A stretch of 64,000 nt of DNA, taken from Faecalibacterium sp. An122 (GTDB taxonomy: Bacteria > Bacillota > Clostridia > Oscillospirales > Ruminococcaceae). Below the pieces are notes generated by a model. It did no database searches, was not told the origin of the DNA, and worked only from the letters and a program-made list of their open reading frames with translations. The DNA is taken from positions 310,001 to 374,000 of the forward strand of contig NZ_NFLL01000001.1 of assembly GCF_002160895.1 (NCBI RefSeq). The letters are read 5' to 3'. Shown piece after piece: positions 27,381 through 34,996 of the stretch; position 1 is the first letter of the stretch; every line of letters starts with the position of its first letter. The position numbers were made by a program, and so were the translations under genes.

Positions 27381-27415
27381 GGCCCTGTCGCTCAAAAAAG
27401 CGGCAGGGCCTTTTT
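27381..27415 (+). terminator. Terminator after the YmgE-like gene
   Basis: GGCCCTGTCGCT and AGCGGCAGGGCC form a stem with one G-T pair, followed by TTTTT. Confidence 0.9.
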
Positions 27416-27443
27416 GTTTGGTATATTTCTTTACAGGGAGATC

Positions 27444-27500
27444 TTGACAAATTGTGAAAGAAGTCTTATTATAAGCTTCGACACAATAAGCAAGCTTATT
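27444..27500 (+). promoter_or_regulatory. marR promoter and palindromic operator
   Basis: TTGACA (27,444-27,449), 17 bases, TATTAT (27,467-27,472). Just downstream a perfect dyad AATAAGC-AA-GCTTATT occupies 27,485-27,500, in the early transcribed region and 21 bases before the MarR start. A related ATAAGC half-site overlaps the -10 end. This is the expected layout for autoregulation by the MarR protein. Confidence 0.75.
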
Positions 27501-27521
27501 ATTCAAAAAGAAGGTAGAGCT

Positions 27522-27959
27522 ATGACCAACGAACCTCTCCACCGCCTGCTGCTGCGTGCTCAGTCCGCCATGAACCGGGACGTCCTGGCCCGGGCTTCCA
27601 ATCTGGGGCTTTCCCCCGGTCAGCCCAAAATCCTGGAGTTCCTTCTGCAGACCGGCGAGTCCAACCAGAAGTCCATCGCCGACTACTGCGAGATCGAGCC
27701 CGCCACCGCCGGCACCATTCTGGGCCGGATGGAGCGGGACGGGCTGATTGCCCGCGCACGGCACGAGGGGAACCGGCGTTCCCTGTACGTCACCCTGACG
27801 CCCCACGGCCGGGAGGTGGCACAGGCCATGGATCTCGCCTTCCGCCAGGCCGATCAGGCCGCCGCCGCTCTCCTGTCTGAAGAGCAGTGCGCCCAGCTGT
27901 GTGCCATGCTGGCTGACGTATGTGAAGCATTGAATCGAGAAAGGAAGAATCCCACGTGA
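27522..27959 (+). CDS. MarR-family transcriptional regulator
   Basis: 145 residues, winged helix-turn-helix: LSPGQPKILEFLLQTGESNQ, recognition helix region EPATAGTILGRMERDGLIA, wing RRSLYVTLTPHG. It probably represses its own operon by binding the dyad at 27,485-27,500. The stop overlaps the start of the membrane protein gene (GTGA), so the two are co-translated and that protein is the likely regulated output. The ligand is unknown. Confidence 0.88.
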   Translation: MTNEPLHRLLLRAQSAMNRDVLARASNLGLSPGQPKILEFLLQTGESNQKSIADYCEIEPATAGTILGRMERDGLIARARHEGNRRSLYVTLTPHGREVAQAMDLAFRQADQAAAALLSEEQCAQLCAMLADVCEALNRERKNPT

Positions 27960-28609
27960 AAAAACGCTCCCGCAACAATCTGGTTCGCCGCTATCTGACT
28001 CTGCTGGTGGGTCTGCTCATCATGTCCTTTGGCGTGGCCTTTTCTATCAAGGCCGGGCTGGGCACCTCGCCGGTTTCCAGCGTCCCCTATGTCCTCAGTC
28101 TGATTGTTCCCATGACGGTGGGCGAAACCACCATCCTGATCAACTGCCTCCTGGTGCTGCTCCAGATTCTCCTGCTCCGCCGCCAGTTTGAGCTGGTGCA
28201 GCTGATTCAGGTGCCGGTGGCCATCGCCTTTGGCTATCTGACCGACCTGGCTGTCTGGGTCCTGTCCCCCATTGTCCCCGCCGCCTACTGGCAGCAGTGG
28301 CTGTTCTGTATTCTGGGCATCCTGCTGGTGGGCATCGGCGTCAGCTTTGAGGTCACTGCCGACGTGGTCACCATGGCGGGTGAAGGCGTCGCTCTCGCCC
28401 TGTGCAAGACCACCAAGCTCCCCTTTGCCAAGGCCAAAATCACAGTGGACTGCTCTCTGGTGGTCATTGCCGTTGTCCTGTCCTTCCTGTTCCTCCACAC
28501 GCTGGCCGGTGTCCGGGAAGGCACCATCGCCGCCGCCCTCTTTGTGGGCATGACCGCCAAGCAGGTAAACCGTCCCATGAGCCGGATCGGCAATCTGCTG
28601 CTGGCCTGA
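27956..28609 (+). CDS. YczE/YitT-type membrane protein (DUF6198-like)
   Basis: 217 residues with about six membrane segments. The N-terminal FGVAFSIKAGLGTSPVSSVPY segment is typical of the YczE/YyaS/YitT group, integral membrane proteins of unknown transport function. It starts with GTG inside the end of marR. Regulation by MarR suggests response to a small molecule, perhaps export, but the sequence does not show which. Confidence 0.7.
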   Translation: MKKRSRNNLVRRYLTLLVGLLIMSFGVAFSIKAGLGTSPVSSVPYVLSLIVPMTVGETTILINCLLVLLQILLLRRQFELVQLIQVPVAIAFGYLTDLAVWVLSPIVPAAYWQQWLFCILGILLVGIGVSFEVTADVVTMAGEGVALALCKTTKLPFAKAKITVDCSLVVIAVVLSFLFLHTLAGVREGTIAAALFVGMTAKQVNRPMSRIGNLLLA

Positions 28610-28643
28610 TCTTACGTTTGCTCCCTCCTGATTGAAAACACAC

Positions 28644-28692
28644 AAAAAAATGCCCGCACGGACCCTCGCTTGGATCCCGGCGGGCGTTTTTG
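28644..28692. terminator. Bidirectional terminator
   Basis: TGCCCGC and GCGGGCG stems with A-runs and T-runs on opposite sides, so it works for the marR operon on the plus strand and for the candidate RNA on the minus strand. Confidence 0.75.
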
Positions 28693-28694
28693 TT

Positions 28695-28829
28695 GTTCTC
28701 CATTGTCGCGATGGGCTGCGGCGGGGTCTCTGTGTGGTCAGTCCTGCCGGCTGCCCTGCTGGTACTGCTTATGAGGTCAGCATGCAGACTCCCCCAGACA
28801 TTCACAGCACCGTCCCGCCGCAGGTGGTA
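28695..28829 (-). ncRNA. Candidate structured small RNA
   Basis: The stretch from 28,693 to 28,860 has no gene and is flanked by terminators on both sides. On the minus strand a TATAAC box (28,836-28,841) is followed about 13 bases later by CTGCGGCGGG (28,814-28,823). This pairs perfectly with CCCGCCGCAG (28,716-28,725), enclosing 88 bases. Inside, CTGTG/CACAG, AGTCTGC/GCAGGACT and TGCTG/CAGCA can stack into a rod. The -35 box is poor. It does not contain the conserved SRP RNA loop, and no other family was recognised. Confidence 0.45.
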
Positions 28830-28864
28830 CACGAGGTTATAAGACTGCGGCCTTTTCAGGACAG

Positions 28865-28913
28865 AAAAACGCCCCCGGATGCAGCGTTTGTTCTGCATGC
28901 GGAGGCGTTTTTT
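28865..28913. terminator. Bidirectional terminator after the ABC ATPase gene
   Basis: AAAAACGCC ... CATGCAGAACAAACGCTGCATC-type nested stem ... GGCGTTTTTT. It ends the ABC importer operon on the minus strand and would also stop plus-strand transcription. Confidence 0.8.
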
Positions 28914-28938
28914 CAGGAGACAGGAAACTTCGATTTTA

Positions 28939-29733
28939 TCAGGAAAGAATCATCCGGTCATTGGCCAGCTCGTCGCCGCTGGCGGTCTGGAACTTGGCCA
29001 GCAGGTCGGCCACCTTCAGCTTCTTCTTTTCCTCGCCGCTGACGTCGTAGATGATATGGCCCTCGTGCATCATAATCAGGCGGTTGCCGTATTTGATGGC
29101 GTCCTTCATGTTATGGGTAATCATCAGGGTAGTCAGGTTGTGCTCCGCCACCAGCTTGGCCGACAGAGTCAGCACCTTCAGGGCGGTTTTGGGGTCCAGA
29201 GCGGCGGTGTGCTCATCCAGCAGCAGGAGTTTGGGCTGGGTCATGGTGGCCATCAGCAGGGTCAGCGCCTGGCGCTGGCCGCCCGACAGCAGGCCCACTT
29301 TGGCGGTCAGGCGATCTTCCAGGCCCAGGTCCAGGGTCTTGAGCAGCTCGCGGTATTCCTCCCGCTCCTTTTTGGTGATGCCCACCCGCAGGGTACGGGG
29401 TTTGCCGCGGCGGGCTGCCAGGGCCAGGTTTTCCTCAATCTGCATGGTGGCGGCGGTGCCGGTCATGGGATCCTGGAACACCCGGCCAATGTACTTGGCC
29501 CGCTGATGTTCACCCAGGCGGGTCACATCGGTGCCGTCGATCATGATTTTGCCGGTATCCACCGGCCAGACACCAGCCACCGCGTTCAGCATGGTGGACT
29601 TGCCTGCGCCGTTGCCGCCGATGACGGTGACGAAGTCGCCCTCGTTCAAATGGAGGGAGAGATGGTTCAGGGCCGTCTTTTCGTTGACGGTGCCTGCGTT
29701 AAAGGTCTTGGAAATGTTCTGGATATCAAGCAT
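28939..29733 (-). CDS. ABC transporter ATP-binding protein
   Basis: 264 residues: Walker A GGNGAGKST, signature LLSGGQRQAL, Walker B LLLLDEHTAALD, H-loop MITHNMKDA. Belongs to the importer subfamily that works with binding proteins of the PF04392 type, encoded by the same operon. The start at 29733 (MLDIQNISKTF) is chosen with GGAGG 9 bases upstream; a 42-codon longer frame runs through the permease end. The gene overlaps the permease gene by 8 bases. Confidence 0.93.
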   Translation of the reverse strand: MLDIQNISKTFNAGTVNEKTALNHLSLHLNEGDFVTVIGGNGAGKSTMLNAVAGVWPVDTGKIMIDGTDVTRLGEHQRAKYIGRVFQDPMTGTAATMQIEENLALAARRGKPRTLRVGITKKEREEYRELLKTLDLGLEDRLTAKVGLLSGGQRQALTLLMATMTQPKLLLLDEHTAALDPKTALKVLTLSAKLVAEHNLTTLMITHNMKDAIKYGNRLIMMHEGHIIYDVSGEEKKKLKVADLLAKFQTASGDELANDRMILS

Positions 29734-30673
29734 GGGTTTCGTCCTCCTTCTGAACCTTTTTGGGGACGGGCTTGGAGAAGTACTTCCCCTTCCAGTACGG
29801 GACTGCCAGGAAGATGGCAACCACAGCGGCCGACAGCAGCTTGAGCAGGTTGGCATCAAAGCCCAGGGTCAGAACCAGCTGGATGACAATGTAGTAGATC
29901 ACAGCGCCGATAGACACCGCAAACAGCTTGAGGGCGAAGTTGCGGAAAATCCGGCCAAAGATGGCCTCGCCGATGATGACGGCGGCCAGGCCGATGACGA
30001 TGGCGCCGCGGCCCATGCTGACATCTGCAAAACCCTGATACTGGCTCAGCAGAGCGCCCGACACCGCCACCAGCGCATTGGACACCATCAGGCCCAAAAC
30101 GATATTGAAGTTGGTGTTGATGCCCTGGGCGCGGCTCATGTTGGGATTGGAACCGGTGGCGCGGATGCCGCAGCCCAGCTCGGTGCCGAAGAACCAGTAG
30201 AGAACCCCGATCAGGACCGCCGTAATCAGGATGACCATAAACACCGGGTTGCGGAGGGCCCATTCCTTGACCCAGCGCAGAGAGATCAGCAGGTTGTACT
30301 TATCCACGTTGATGGACTGGTTGGCCTTGCCCAGAATTTTCAGGTTGATGGAGTAGAGGGACAACTGAGTCAGGATACCGGCCAGAATCGCCGGAATGCC
30401 CATAAAGGTGTGGAGCAGACCGGTGACCAGGCCGCACAGCAGGCCTGCCACCAGAGCCAGCAGCAGGGCCACCCAGATATTGCAGCCCGCCAGCAGAGCC
30501 ATGACGCAGACCGCGCCGCCGGTACCGAAAGAGCCGTCCACCGTCAGGTCGGCCACATCCAAAATGCGATAAGTGATGTACACGCCGATGGCCATAATAC
30601 CCCAGATCAGGCCCTGCGCGCAGGCTCCCGGCAGAGCGCCGGGCAGATTTGCCAGTCTCGCTAAGACTTCCAA
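29726..30673 (-). CDS. ABC transporter permease
   Basis: 315 residues with eight or nine membrane segments. Contains DVADLTVDGSFGTGGAV and the cytoplasmic loop GCGIRATGSNPNMSRAQGIN, features of the branched-chain-type permeases paired with PF04392 binding proteins. A 180-base gap upstream separates it from the binding protein gene; that gap holds a hairpin (CGACCG with CGGTCG) which may set unequal expression. Confidence 0.9.
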   Translation of the reverse strand: MEVLARLANLPGALPGACAQGLIWGIMAIGVYITYRILDVADLTVDGSFGTGGAVCVMALLAGCNIWVALLLALVAGLLCGLVTGLLHTFMGIPAILAGILTQLSLYSINLKILGKANQSINVDKYNLLISLRWVKEWALRNPVFMVILITAVLIGVLYWFFGTELGCGIRATGSNPNMSRAQGINTNFNIVLGLMVSNALVAVSGALLSQYQGFADVSMGRGAIVIGLAAVIIGEAIFGRIFRNFALKLFAVSIGAVIYYIVIQLVLTLGFDANLLKLLSAAVVAIFLAVPYWKGKYFSKPVPKKVQKEDETHA

Positions 30674-30853
30674 AACAATTCCTCCTCATTTTTACGTAGT
30701 TCCGCCGGATCTTCCCTGCCCGGCGGCGCCGGAACAAAAACCGTAAATGTGCCCGCGACCGCCGGAGCAAAAACGCCCCGACGGTCGTGTACGCAAAAGG
30801 CGGGGCGGATGGCTTCCCATTCTCCCCGTCTGGTTTGATTTAAGAAAGAGGAT
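30674..30853 (-). other. Intercistronic hairpin between binding protein and permease genes
   Basis: On the minus strand CGACCG (of CGACCGTCGGGGCGTTTTT) pairs with CGGTCG about 20 bases later. It probably gives partial termination or 3'-end protection, so that the binding protein is made in excess. No gene is seen. Confidence 0.4.
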
Positions 30854-31879
30854 TTACGCCTCGATGGCCTCGTACCCCTCCGGAACCGTCAGCCCAAGCT
30901 CATCGCAGATGGTCTGATTGTACTTCTTGGTGACGTTGGTATACTGGATGGGCATGGTGGAGATATCCGCCTCGCCGGTCAGGATCTGGGCGGCCATCTC
31001 GCCGGTGGTGTAGCCCAGGTCGTAGTAGCTGATGGACAGGGTGGCGACGCCGCAGCCCTTGCAGATGCCCTCCTCGCCTGCGAAGACCGGCTTCTTCATG
31101 GGGCGGCAGATGCCGTCCACAATGCCGGTATTGGCGGCGACGGTATTATCGGTGGGAACATACAGGATGTCGTTGTCGGCGGCAGCCTGCTGGCAGACCG
31201 AGGACAGGTCGTTGGAATCCGAGAAGGGATACTGGGTGACGGTCAGGCCGGCAGCCTCCAGCTCAGCCTGCACCACATCCACCTGATACTGGCTGTTGGC
31301 CTCGGCCGAGCAGTAGAGCAGGCCAGCGGTCTTGGCCTCCGGCATCCACTCCAGAATCATAGCAGCTTGCTCATCCAGAGGAGCCAGGTCGGAAGTGCCC
31401 GAAATGTTGCCGCCCACGGTGCCGTCAAAGTCATCCAGACCCAGGGCCACGCCATACTCGGTGATGGAGGTGCCCAGGACAGGGATATCGGCGGTGGCGG
31501 CCTGTGCGGCCTGCAGGGCAGCGGTGGCGTTGGCCAGAATCAGGTCCACGCCAGCCGAGACAAAGCCATTGCAGATGGTGGCACAGGTGGCGGTATCGTT
31601 CTGTGCGTTCTGCAGGTCAAAGGTGACGGCGTCGCCGAACTGGTCGGTCAAGGCGTCCTGGAAGCCCTGGGTAGCGGCGTCCAGCGCCTCATGCTCCACC
31701 AGCTGGCAGATGCCCACCGTATAGCTCTCACCCGATGCGGCCGAACCTGCCGAAGCAGCGGCAGACGAAGCGGTGGATGCCGCGGTGGAAGACGAAGAAG
31801 AACCGCAGGCCGACAGGATGCCGGCAGCTGCAGCAGCCGCAGAAACAGCCAGGAACGAACGACGGGAAATCTTACGCAT
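30854..31879 (-). CDS. ABC transporter substrate-binding lipoprotein (PF04392 type)
   Basis: 341 residues. The signal region has a twin-arginine-like SRRSFLA followed by a hydrophobic stretch and the lipobox LSAC (Cys25). A Ser/Ala-rich linker to about residue 50 comes next, then the binding domain (YTVGICQLVEHEALDAATQGF). Members of this family bind amino acids such as tryptophan or other small solutes; the substrate cannot be told here. It is the first gene of the importer operon, next to its promoter and operator. Confidence 0.88.
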   Translation of the reverse strand: MRKISRRSFLAVSAAAAAAGILSACGSSSSSTAASTASSAAASAGSAASGESYTVGICQLVEHEALDAATQGFQDALTDQFGDAVTFDLQNAQNDTATCATICNGFVSAGVDLILANATAALQAAQAATADIPVLGTSITEYGVALGLDDFDGTVGGNISGTSDLAPLDEQAAMILEWMPEAKTAGLLYCSAEANSQYQVDVVQAELEAAGLTVTQYPFSDSNDLSSVCQQAAADNDILYVPTDNTVAANTGIVDGICRPMKKPVFAGEEGICKGCGVATLSISYYDLGYTTGEMAAQILTGEADISTMPIQYTNVTKKYNQTICDELGLTVPEGYEAIEA

Positions 31880-31965
31880 AACAAAACTCTCCTCTATCTT
31901 ATACTGCGTGTGCCGCGGGGAACAGGACCCGCAGGAAACCAGCCGCCCAAAGGCTGCCCTTTCAC

Positions 31966-32025
31966 TTCACACGTGTGAACTGCTTTACGCTTGTGAAGTA
32001 TAGCACACTTTCCCATGGATTACAA
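31966..32025 (-). promoter_or_regulatory. Promoter and operator of the ABC importer operon
   Basis: TTGTAA (32,020-32,025) and TATACT (31,997-32,002) are 17 bases apart on the minus strand. Immediately downstream lie a TTCACA half-site overlapping the -10 and a perfect 14-bp palindrome TTCACACGTGTGAA (31,966-31,979). Tandem TTCACA sites over the start of transcription indicate a repressor-controlled operon; the regulator is not encoded next to it. Confidence 0.7.
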
Positions 32026-32088
32026 GACGAGAGCCGGAGATTTATTCTCCTGAAGCGCCCCAATTATCGATTGTGTCGAATTTATCCA

Positions 32089-32811
32089 TTACTTTTTTCG
32101 ATGAATATTCTGCTGCATCTTTTCCAGGCGGGTCCGCTCCTCTTTCAGCCAGGCAAGATTTTCTTCCAGCTGCTCCAGCCAGGGACGGTTCAAATCGTAG
32201 CGGTAATAGAGGGCCTCCCCCAGTTTTGCCTGAAACCGCCGCAGCACCACCGGGTGGAGCGTCTGCTCCCAGGCCGGAGCTTCCTGTTCCAGGGCCATAC
32301 AGCACTGGGCCCATCGGATGTCCAGCGGTTCCCGCTGGGCAATCCCCTGGCCTTCCAGATAATCCGTCAAATTCGCCTGATGGACCGGGCCGCCGCACCG
32401 GGTGGCCTGGAAATAATACCGCACCTCCCCCGCCGGGCTGATTTCCTGTCCCAGCGGATAGAGGGCACAGACCAGCGGGCGGGCTTCGTGGACAGCGCAG
32501 CGGTTTTCGGTGAAAAAGGGGCAGTTGTTGTGTTCCTCTTTAACAGGCATCAGCCGGAGCACCGGGAGGTGGCTGACCGTCCCAATGTACATTTTGCAGA
32601 AGGCCCGGGCGGTCAATTTGGGCGGCAGGCCCAGACGCCGGGACAGCCGGTAGAGGTCATATCCCGACAGGACGATGTCCTCCCGCCCGCGGCAGCATCC
32701 GCCGCAGCCGGCACAACGGAACGAAAAGGCGGCATCCCGTTCCAGAAAGGGCATTTCCGGGCTCCGGCCGCCGTTTTCAGCGCCGCACAGGTCAATCTCG
32801 TGGTCTCTCAT
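32089..32811 (-). CDS. YkgJ-family cysteine cluster protein
   Basis: 240 residues. The cysteine signature of the family is visible as RCAGCGGCCRGREDI, then FCKMY, NNCPFF, RCAVHEARPLVCALYP. Such proteins are thought to chelate zinc or iron; no activity has been established. The gene overlaps the end of the AAA ATPase gene by 4 bases (ATGA), so both are made from one message. Confidence 0.85.
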   Translation of the reverse strand: MRDHEIDLCGAENGGRSPEMPFLERDAAFSFRCAGCGGCCRGREDIVLSGYDLYRLSRRLGLPPKLTARAFCKMYIGTVSHLPVLRLMPVKEEHNNCPFFTENRCAVHEARPLVCALYPLGQEISPAGEVRYYFQATRCGGPVHQANLTDYLEGQGIAQREPLDIRWAQCCMALEQEAPAWEQTLHPVVLRRFQAKLGEALYYRYDLNRPWLEQLEENLAWLKEERTRLEKMQQNIHRKK

Positions 32812-33572
32812 ACATCCTCCTCGTCCTCCCGCAGAAGCTGTTCGATCAGCCGTTCCCGGTTCTCCAAAAACAGCTGTGTCAGCTGGTAGCTTCCGGTTTC
32901 TTCATAGGTGCAGGGGCGGACGCCGGTCTCGTCAAAGGACAGAATCCGGGCATCCGGCGCGCCCAGCAAAATCGGCGAGTGAGAGGCAATCACAAACTGC
33001 GCCCCCGCCCGGGCCATCCGAACCATCTGCACCAGCAGGGCTAGCTGACGCTGGGGAGAGAGCGCCGCCTCCGGCTCGTCCATCAGGTATAGACCTTGTT
33101 CATTGCAGGATTGAAACCACCCCAGAAAGCTCTCTCCGTGGGACTGCTCATGAAGGGCCTTTCCCCCAAAGCGCTCATAATAGATCTCTTTGGGAACCGG
33201 CCCCAGGCCGCTGTTGCGGTAGACTTCCGCCTGGCTGGCCACATTGAAAAAGCTCTCTGCCCGGAAGAAATAGCCGAAGGGCGGCCGGCGGAACCCTCTG
33301 GACACCCGCATGGCCTGCGCCAGCCCGTCTCCCTCGTCGAAGGTGGAAAACCGATAGTTGATGGTACCGCCCTCCGGGTTGAAGCCGCAGTTTACTGCGA
33401 TCCCTTCCAGCAGAGTGGACTTGCCGGTGCCGTTTTCTCCGGCCAGAAGGGTGATGTTGCGATCAAACCGCAGCTGTCCCAGCTGACGCAGGGCCGGAAT
33501 ATCCCGCAGCCAGGAATCCCTCGGCAATTTGCTCCAATCGATTTCCACCGCCCGGAGATAGCGCTCGTCCAT
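32808..33572 (-). CDS. AAA/ABC-type ATPase with embedded signature (RecF-like)
   Basis: 254 residues: Walker A LAGENGTGKSTLLEG near residue 40, signature-like LSPQRQLALL and Walker B LYLMDEPEAALSP, then the H-loop ASHSPILLGAPD. This is the stand-alone ATPase group related to SMC/RecF proteins, some of which belong to defence or repair systems. Here it is coupled to a YkgJ protein, and no nuclease partner is seen. The start at 33572 follows GGGAGG; longer frames start without one. Confidence 0.75.
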   Translation of the reverse strand: MDERYLRAVEIDWSKLPRDSWLRDIPALRQLGQLRFDRNITLLAGENGTGKSTLLEGIAVNCGFNPEGGTINYRFSTFDEGDGLAQAMRVSRGFRRPPFGYFFRAESFFNVASQAEVYRNSGLGPVPKEIYYERFGGKALHEQSHGESFLGWFQSCNEQGLYLMDEPEAALSPQRQLALLVQMVRMARAGAQFVIASHSPILLGAPDARILSFDETGVRPCTYEETGSYQLTQLFLENRERLIEQLLREDEEDV

Positions 33573-34002
33573 CTTGGTCTCGCCTCCCTTTTCCTCTTGT
33601 TCCATGTAAGGATAGCACGGCGCGGCGGGCGCTGTCAATTTTCCGGGCCGCAGAATTTCCCGTCCCCATCCACTGCGGCGTCCCAGCCGCCTTTTCCGTG
33701 GCAGAGGCGGGCGGACAGGTCCTTCTTTTTTAAAAATTCAAACGCAATCCGGGATTTGTTTTTAGTTTTTTCAAGATTTCGTGCTATAATGACCCTATCT
33801 ACAGAGCATCCCGATGCTCTGCCCCGCCGTTTGCCCGCGGTAAAGGCCCATTCCAGGCCGCTGCAGGCGAGGGGGATCTGGTTTTTGCCGATTCGTTCTT
33901 TCAAAATCAGCGGCAAAAGCCGGAATTTGAAACTTTGGCTTTTCTTTTCTACGCATAGAGAGTATACTAAGCTTACAATATCACTTGAATCCGGAGGCTT
34001 TT
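33573..34002 (+). promoter_or_regulatory. Long upstream region with extended -10 promoter and hairpins
   Basis: 430 bases between divergent genes. On the plus strand an extended -10 (TGC-TATAAT, -10 at 33,785-33,790) would start a transcript about 200 bases before the RING protein gene. It holds a perfect hairpin AGAGCAT-CCCG-ATGCTCT (33,803-33,820) and a second pairing of TTTTTGCCG with CGGCAAAAG near 33,890-33,920. A TATACT box at 33,963-33,968 could serve as a closer promoter. It is either a structured leader or a small RNA gene. Confidence 0.45.
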
Positions 34003-34962
34003 ATGTATCAATTTACCGGTTGTCCCTGTTCGGTCTGCGGCAAACCTCTGACCGATACGGACGATATTGTCGTCTGTCCCGACTGCGGTGCACCCTATCA
34101 CCGGGTGTGCTACGAGAATCAGGGCGCCTGTGTCTACGCTGACAAACACGGTTCCTTTGAATGGACGCCCCCTGCTTCGGCCCGGCCGGAGCACAAATGC
34201 CCCAACTGCGGCGCACCCAACCCCGAATCCGCCACCCGGTGCAGCCACTGCGGTTATCTCTTTGGCAACGGCCAGACTCCCCCGCCCCGGGTGGATGCAT
34301 CCCGTCAGGCCCAGCAGCCCGCCGGAGGCGGCTTCAACTACGCCCGCCTCTATCAGGAGGCCCAGGGCGGCACCTGGCAGTCCAGCGCAGCCAGCGCCGT
34401 GGAGCCCATCGACGGAATTTCCGGGGACGACTGGGCCACCTACATCGGCCCGGCCAGCCCCGCCTACCTGCGGGAATTTGCCCGGATGCAGCGGTACGGC
34501 CGCAAGAGCTCGGTCTGTTTCTCGGCCCTTCTGTTCGGCCCGCTGTATTTCTTCTACCGCAAAGCCTGGAAGCCGGCTTTCGCCTTCCTGGCGGTGGATC
34601 TGCTCCTGAACCTGCCCGCTCTGCTGGAACTGCTGGTCCTCAGCGAGAGTTCTCTCGCCCCCGCCATCAGCTCCTCCACCCTCATTCTGCTGGCGCAGAT
34701 TGCATCCATCCTCAGCTTTGTGGTGATGGTTCTCAGCGGCATGTTCGCCAAGTATCTGTACCGCCGCTCCGCAGCGGAGCGCATCCGCCGCATCGAGGCT
34801 GAGTTCCCCGAGAAAGCCCAGCGGGAAGCTGTTCTGCGTGCCCAGGGCGGCGTCAGCTGGGCCGCTGTGGTGGGCGTGTTTACCGCAATGGTCGTGGCAG
34901 GCGCTCTGTTCAGCCTGCTGCTGGGCCCCAATGTTGAGGCAGTGACTTCTCTGCTGCTGTGA
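34003..34962 (+). CDS. Prok-RING and zinc-ribbon membrane protein (DUF2628-like)
   Basis: 319 residues. The N-terminal RING-like zinc finger has CPCSVCGKPL, CPDCGAPYHRVC and a second zinc ribbon CPNCGAPNPESATRCSHCG. A linker follows, then a DUF2628-like membrane part with three or four segments (SVCFSALLFGPLYFFYRKAW onward). Family RING-like domains occur in bacterial membrane proteins of unknown role; ubiquitin-ligase activity should not be assumed. The ATG at 34003 has GGAGG 5 bases upstream. galU follows after 34 bases. Confidence 0.75.
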   Translation: MYQFTGCPCSVCGKPLTDTDDIVVCPDCGAPYHRVCYENQGACVYADKHGSFEWTPPASARPEHKCPNCGAPNPESATRCSHCGYLFGNGQTPPPRVDASRQAQQPAGGGFNYARLYQEAQGGTWQSSAASAVEPIDGISGDDWATYIGPASPAYLREFARMQRYGRKSSVCFSALLFGPLYFFYRKAWKPAFAFLAVDLLLNLPALLELLVLSESSLAPAISSSTLILLAQIASILSFVVMVLSGMFAKYLYRRSAAERIRRIEAEFPEKAQREAVLRAQGGVSWAAVVGVFTAMVVAGALFSLLLGPNVEAVTSLLL

Positions 34963-34996
34963 TATCCATCCACTCAAATACCGAAGGAGGTCCCTT

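Noticed and set aside
28695-28841. SRP RNA, 6S RNA or T-box in the 28.7 kb gap
   Set aside because: The conserved SRP tetraloop region and the T-box sequence are absent, and 6S features cannot be verified by eye. It is kept only as an unassigned RNA candidate.
33635-33916. 93-codon minus-strand frame in the 33.6-34.0 kb gap
   Set aside because: No family resemblance, no good start site, and it runs against the promoter and hairpin found on the other strand.
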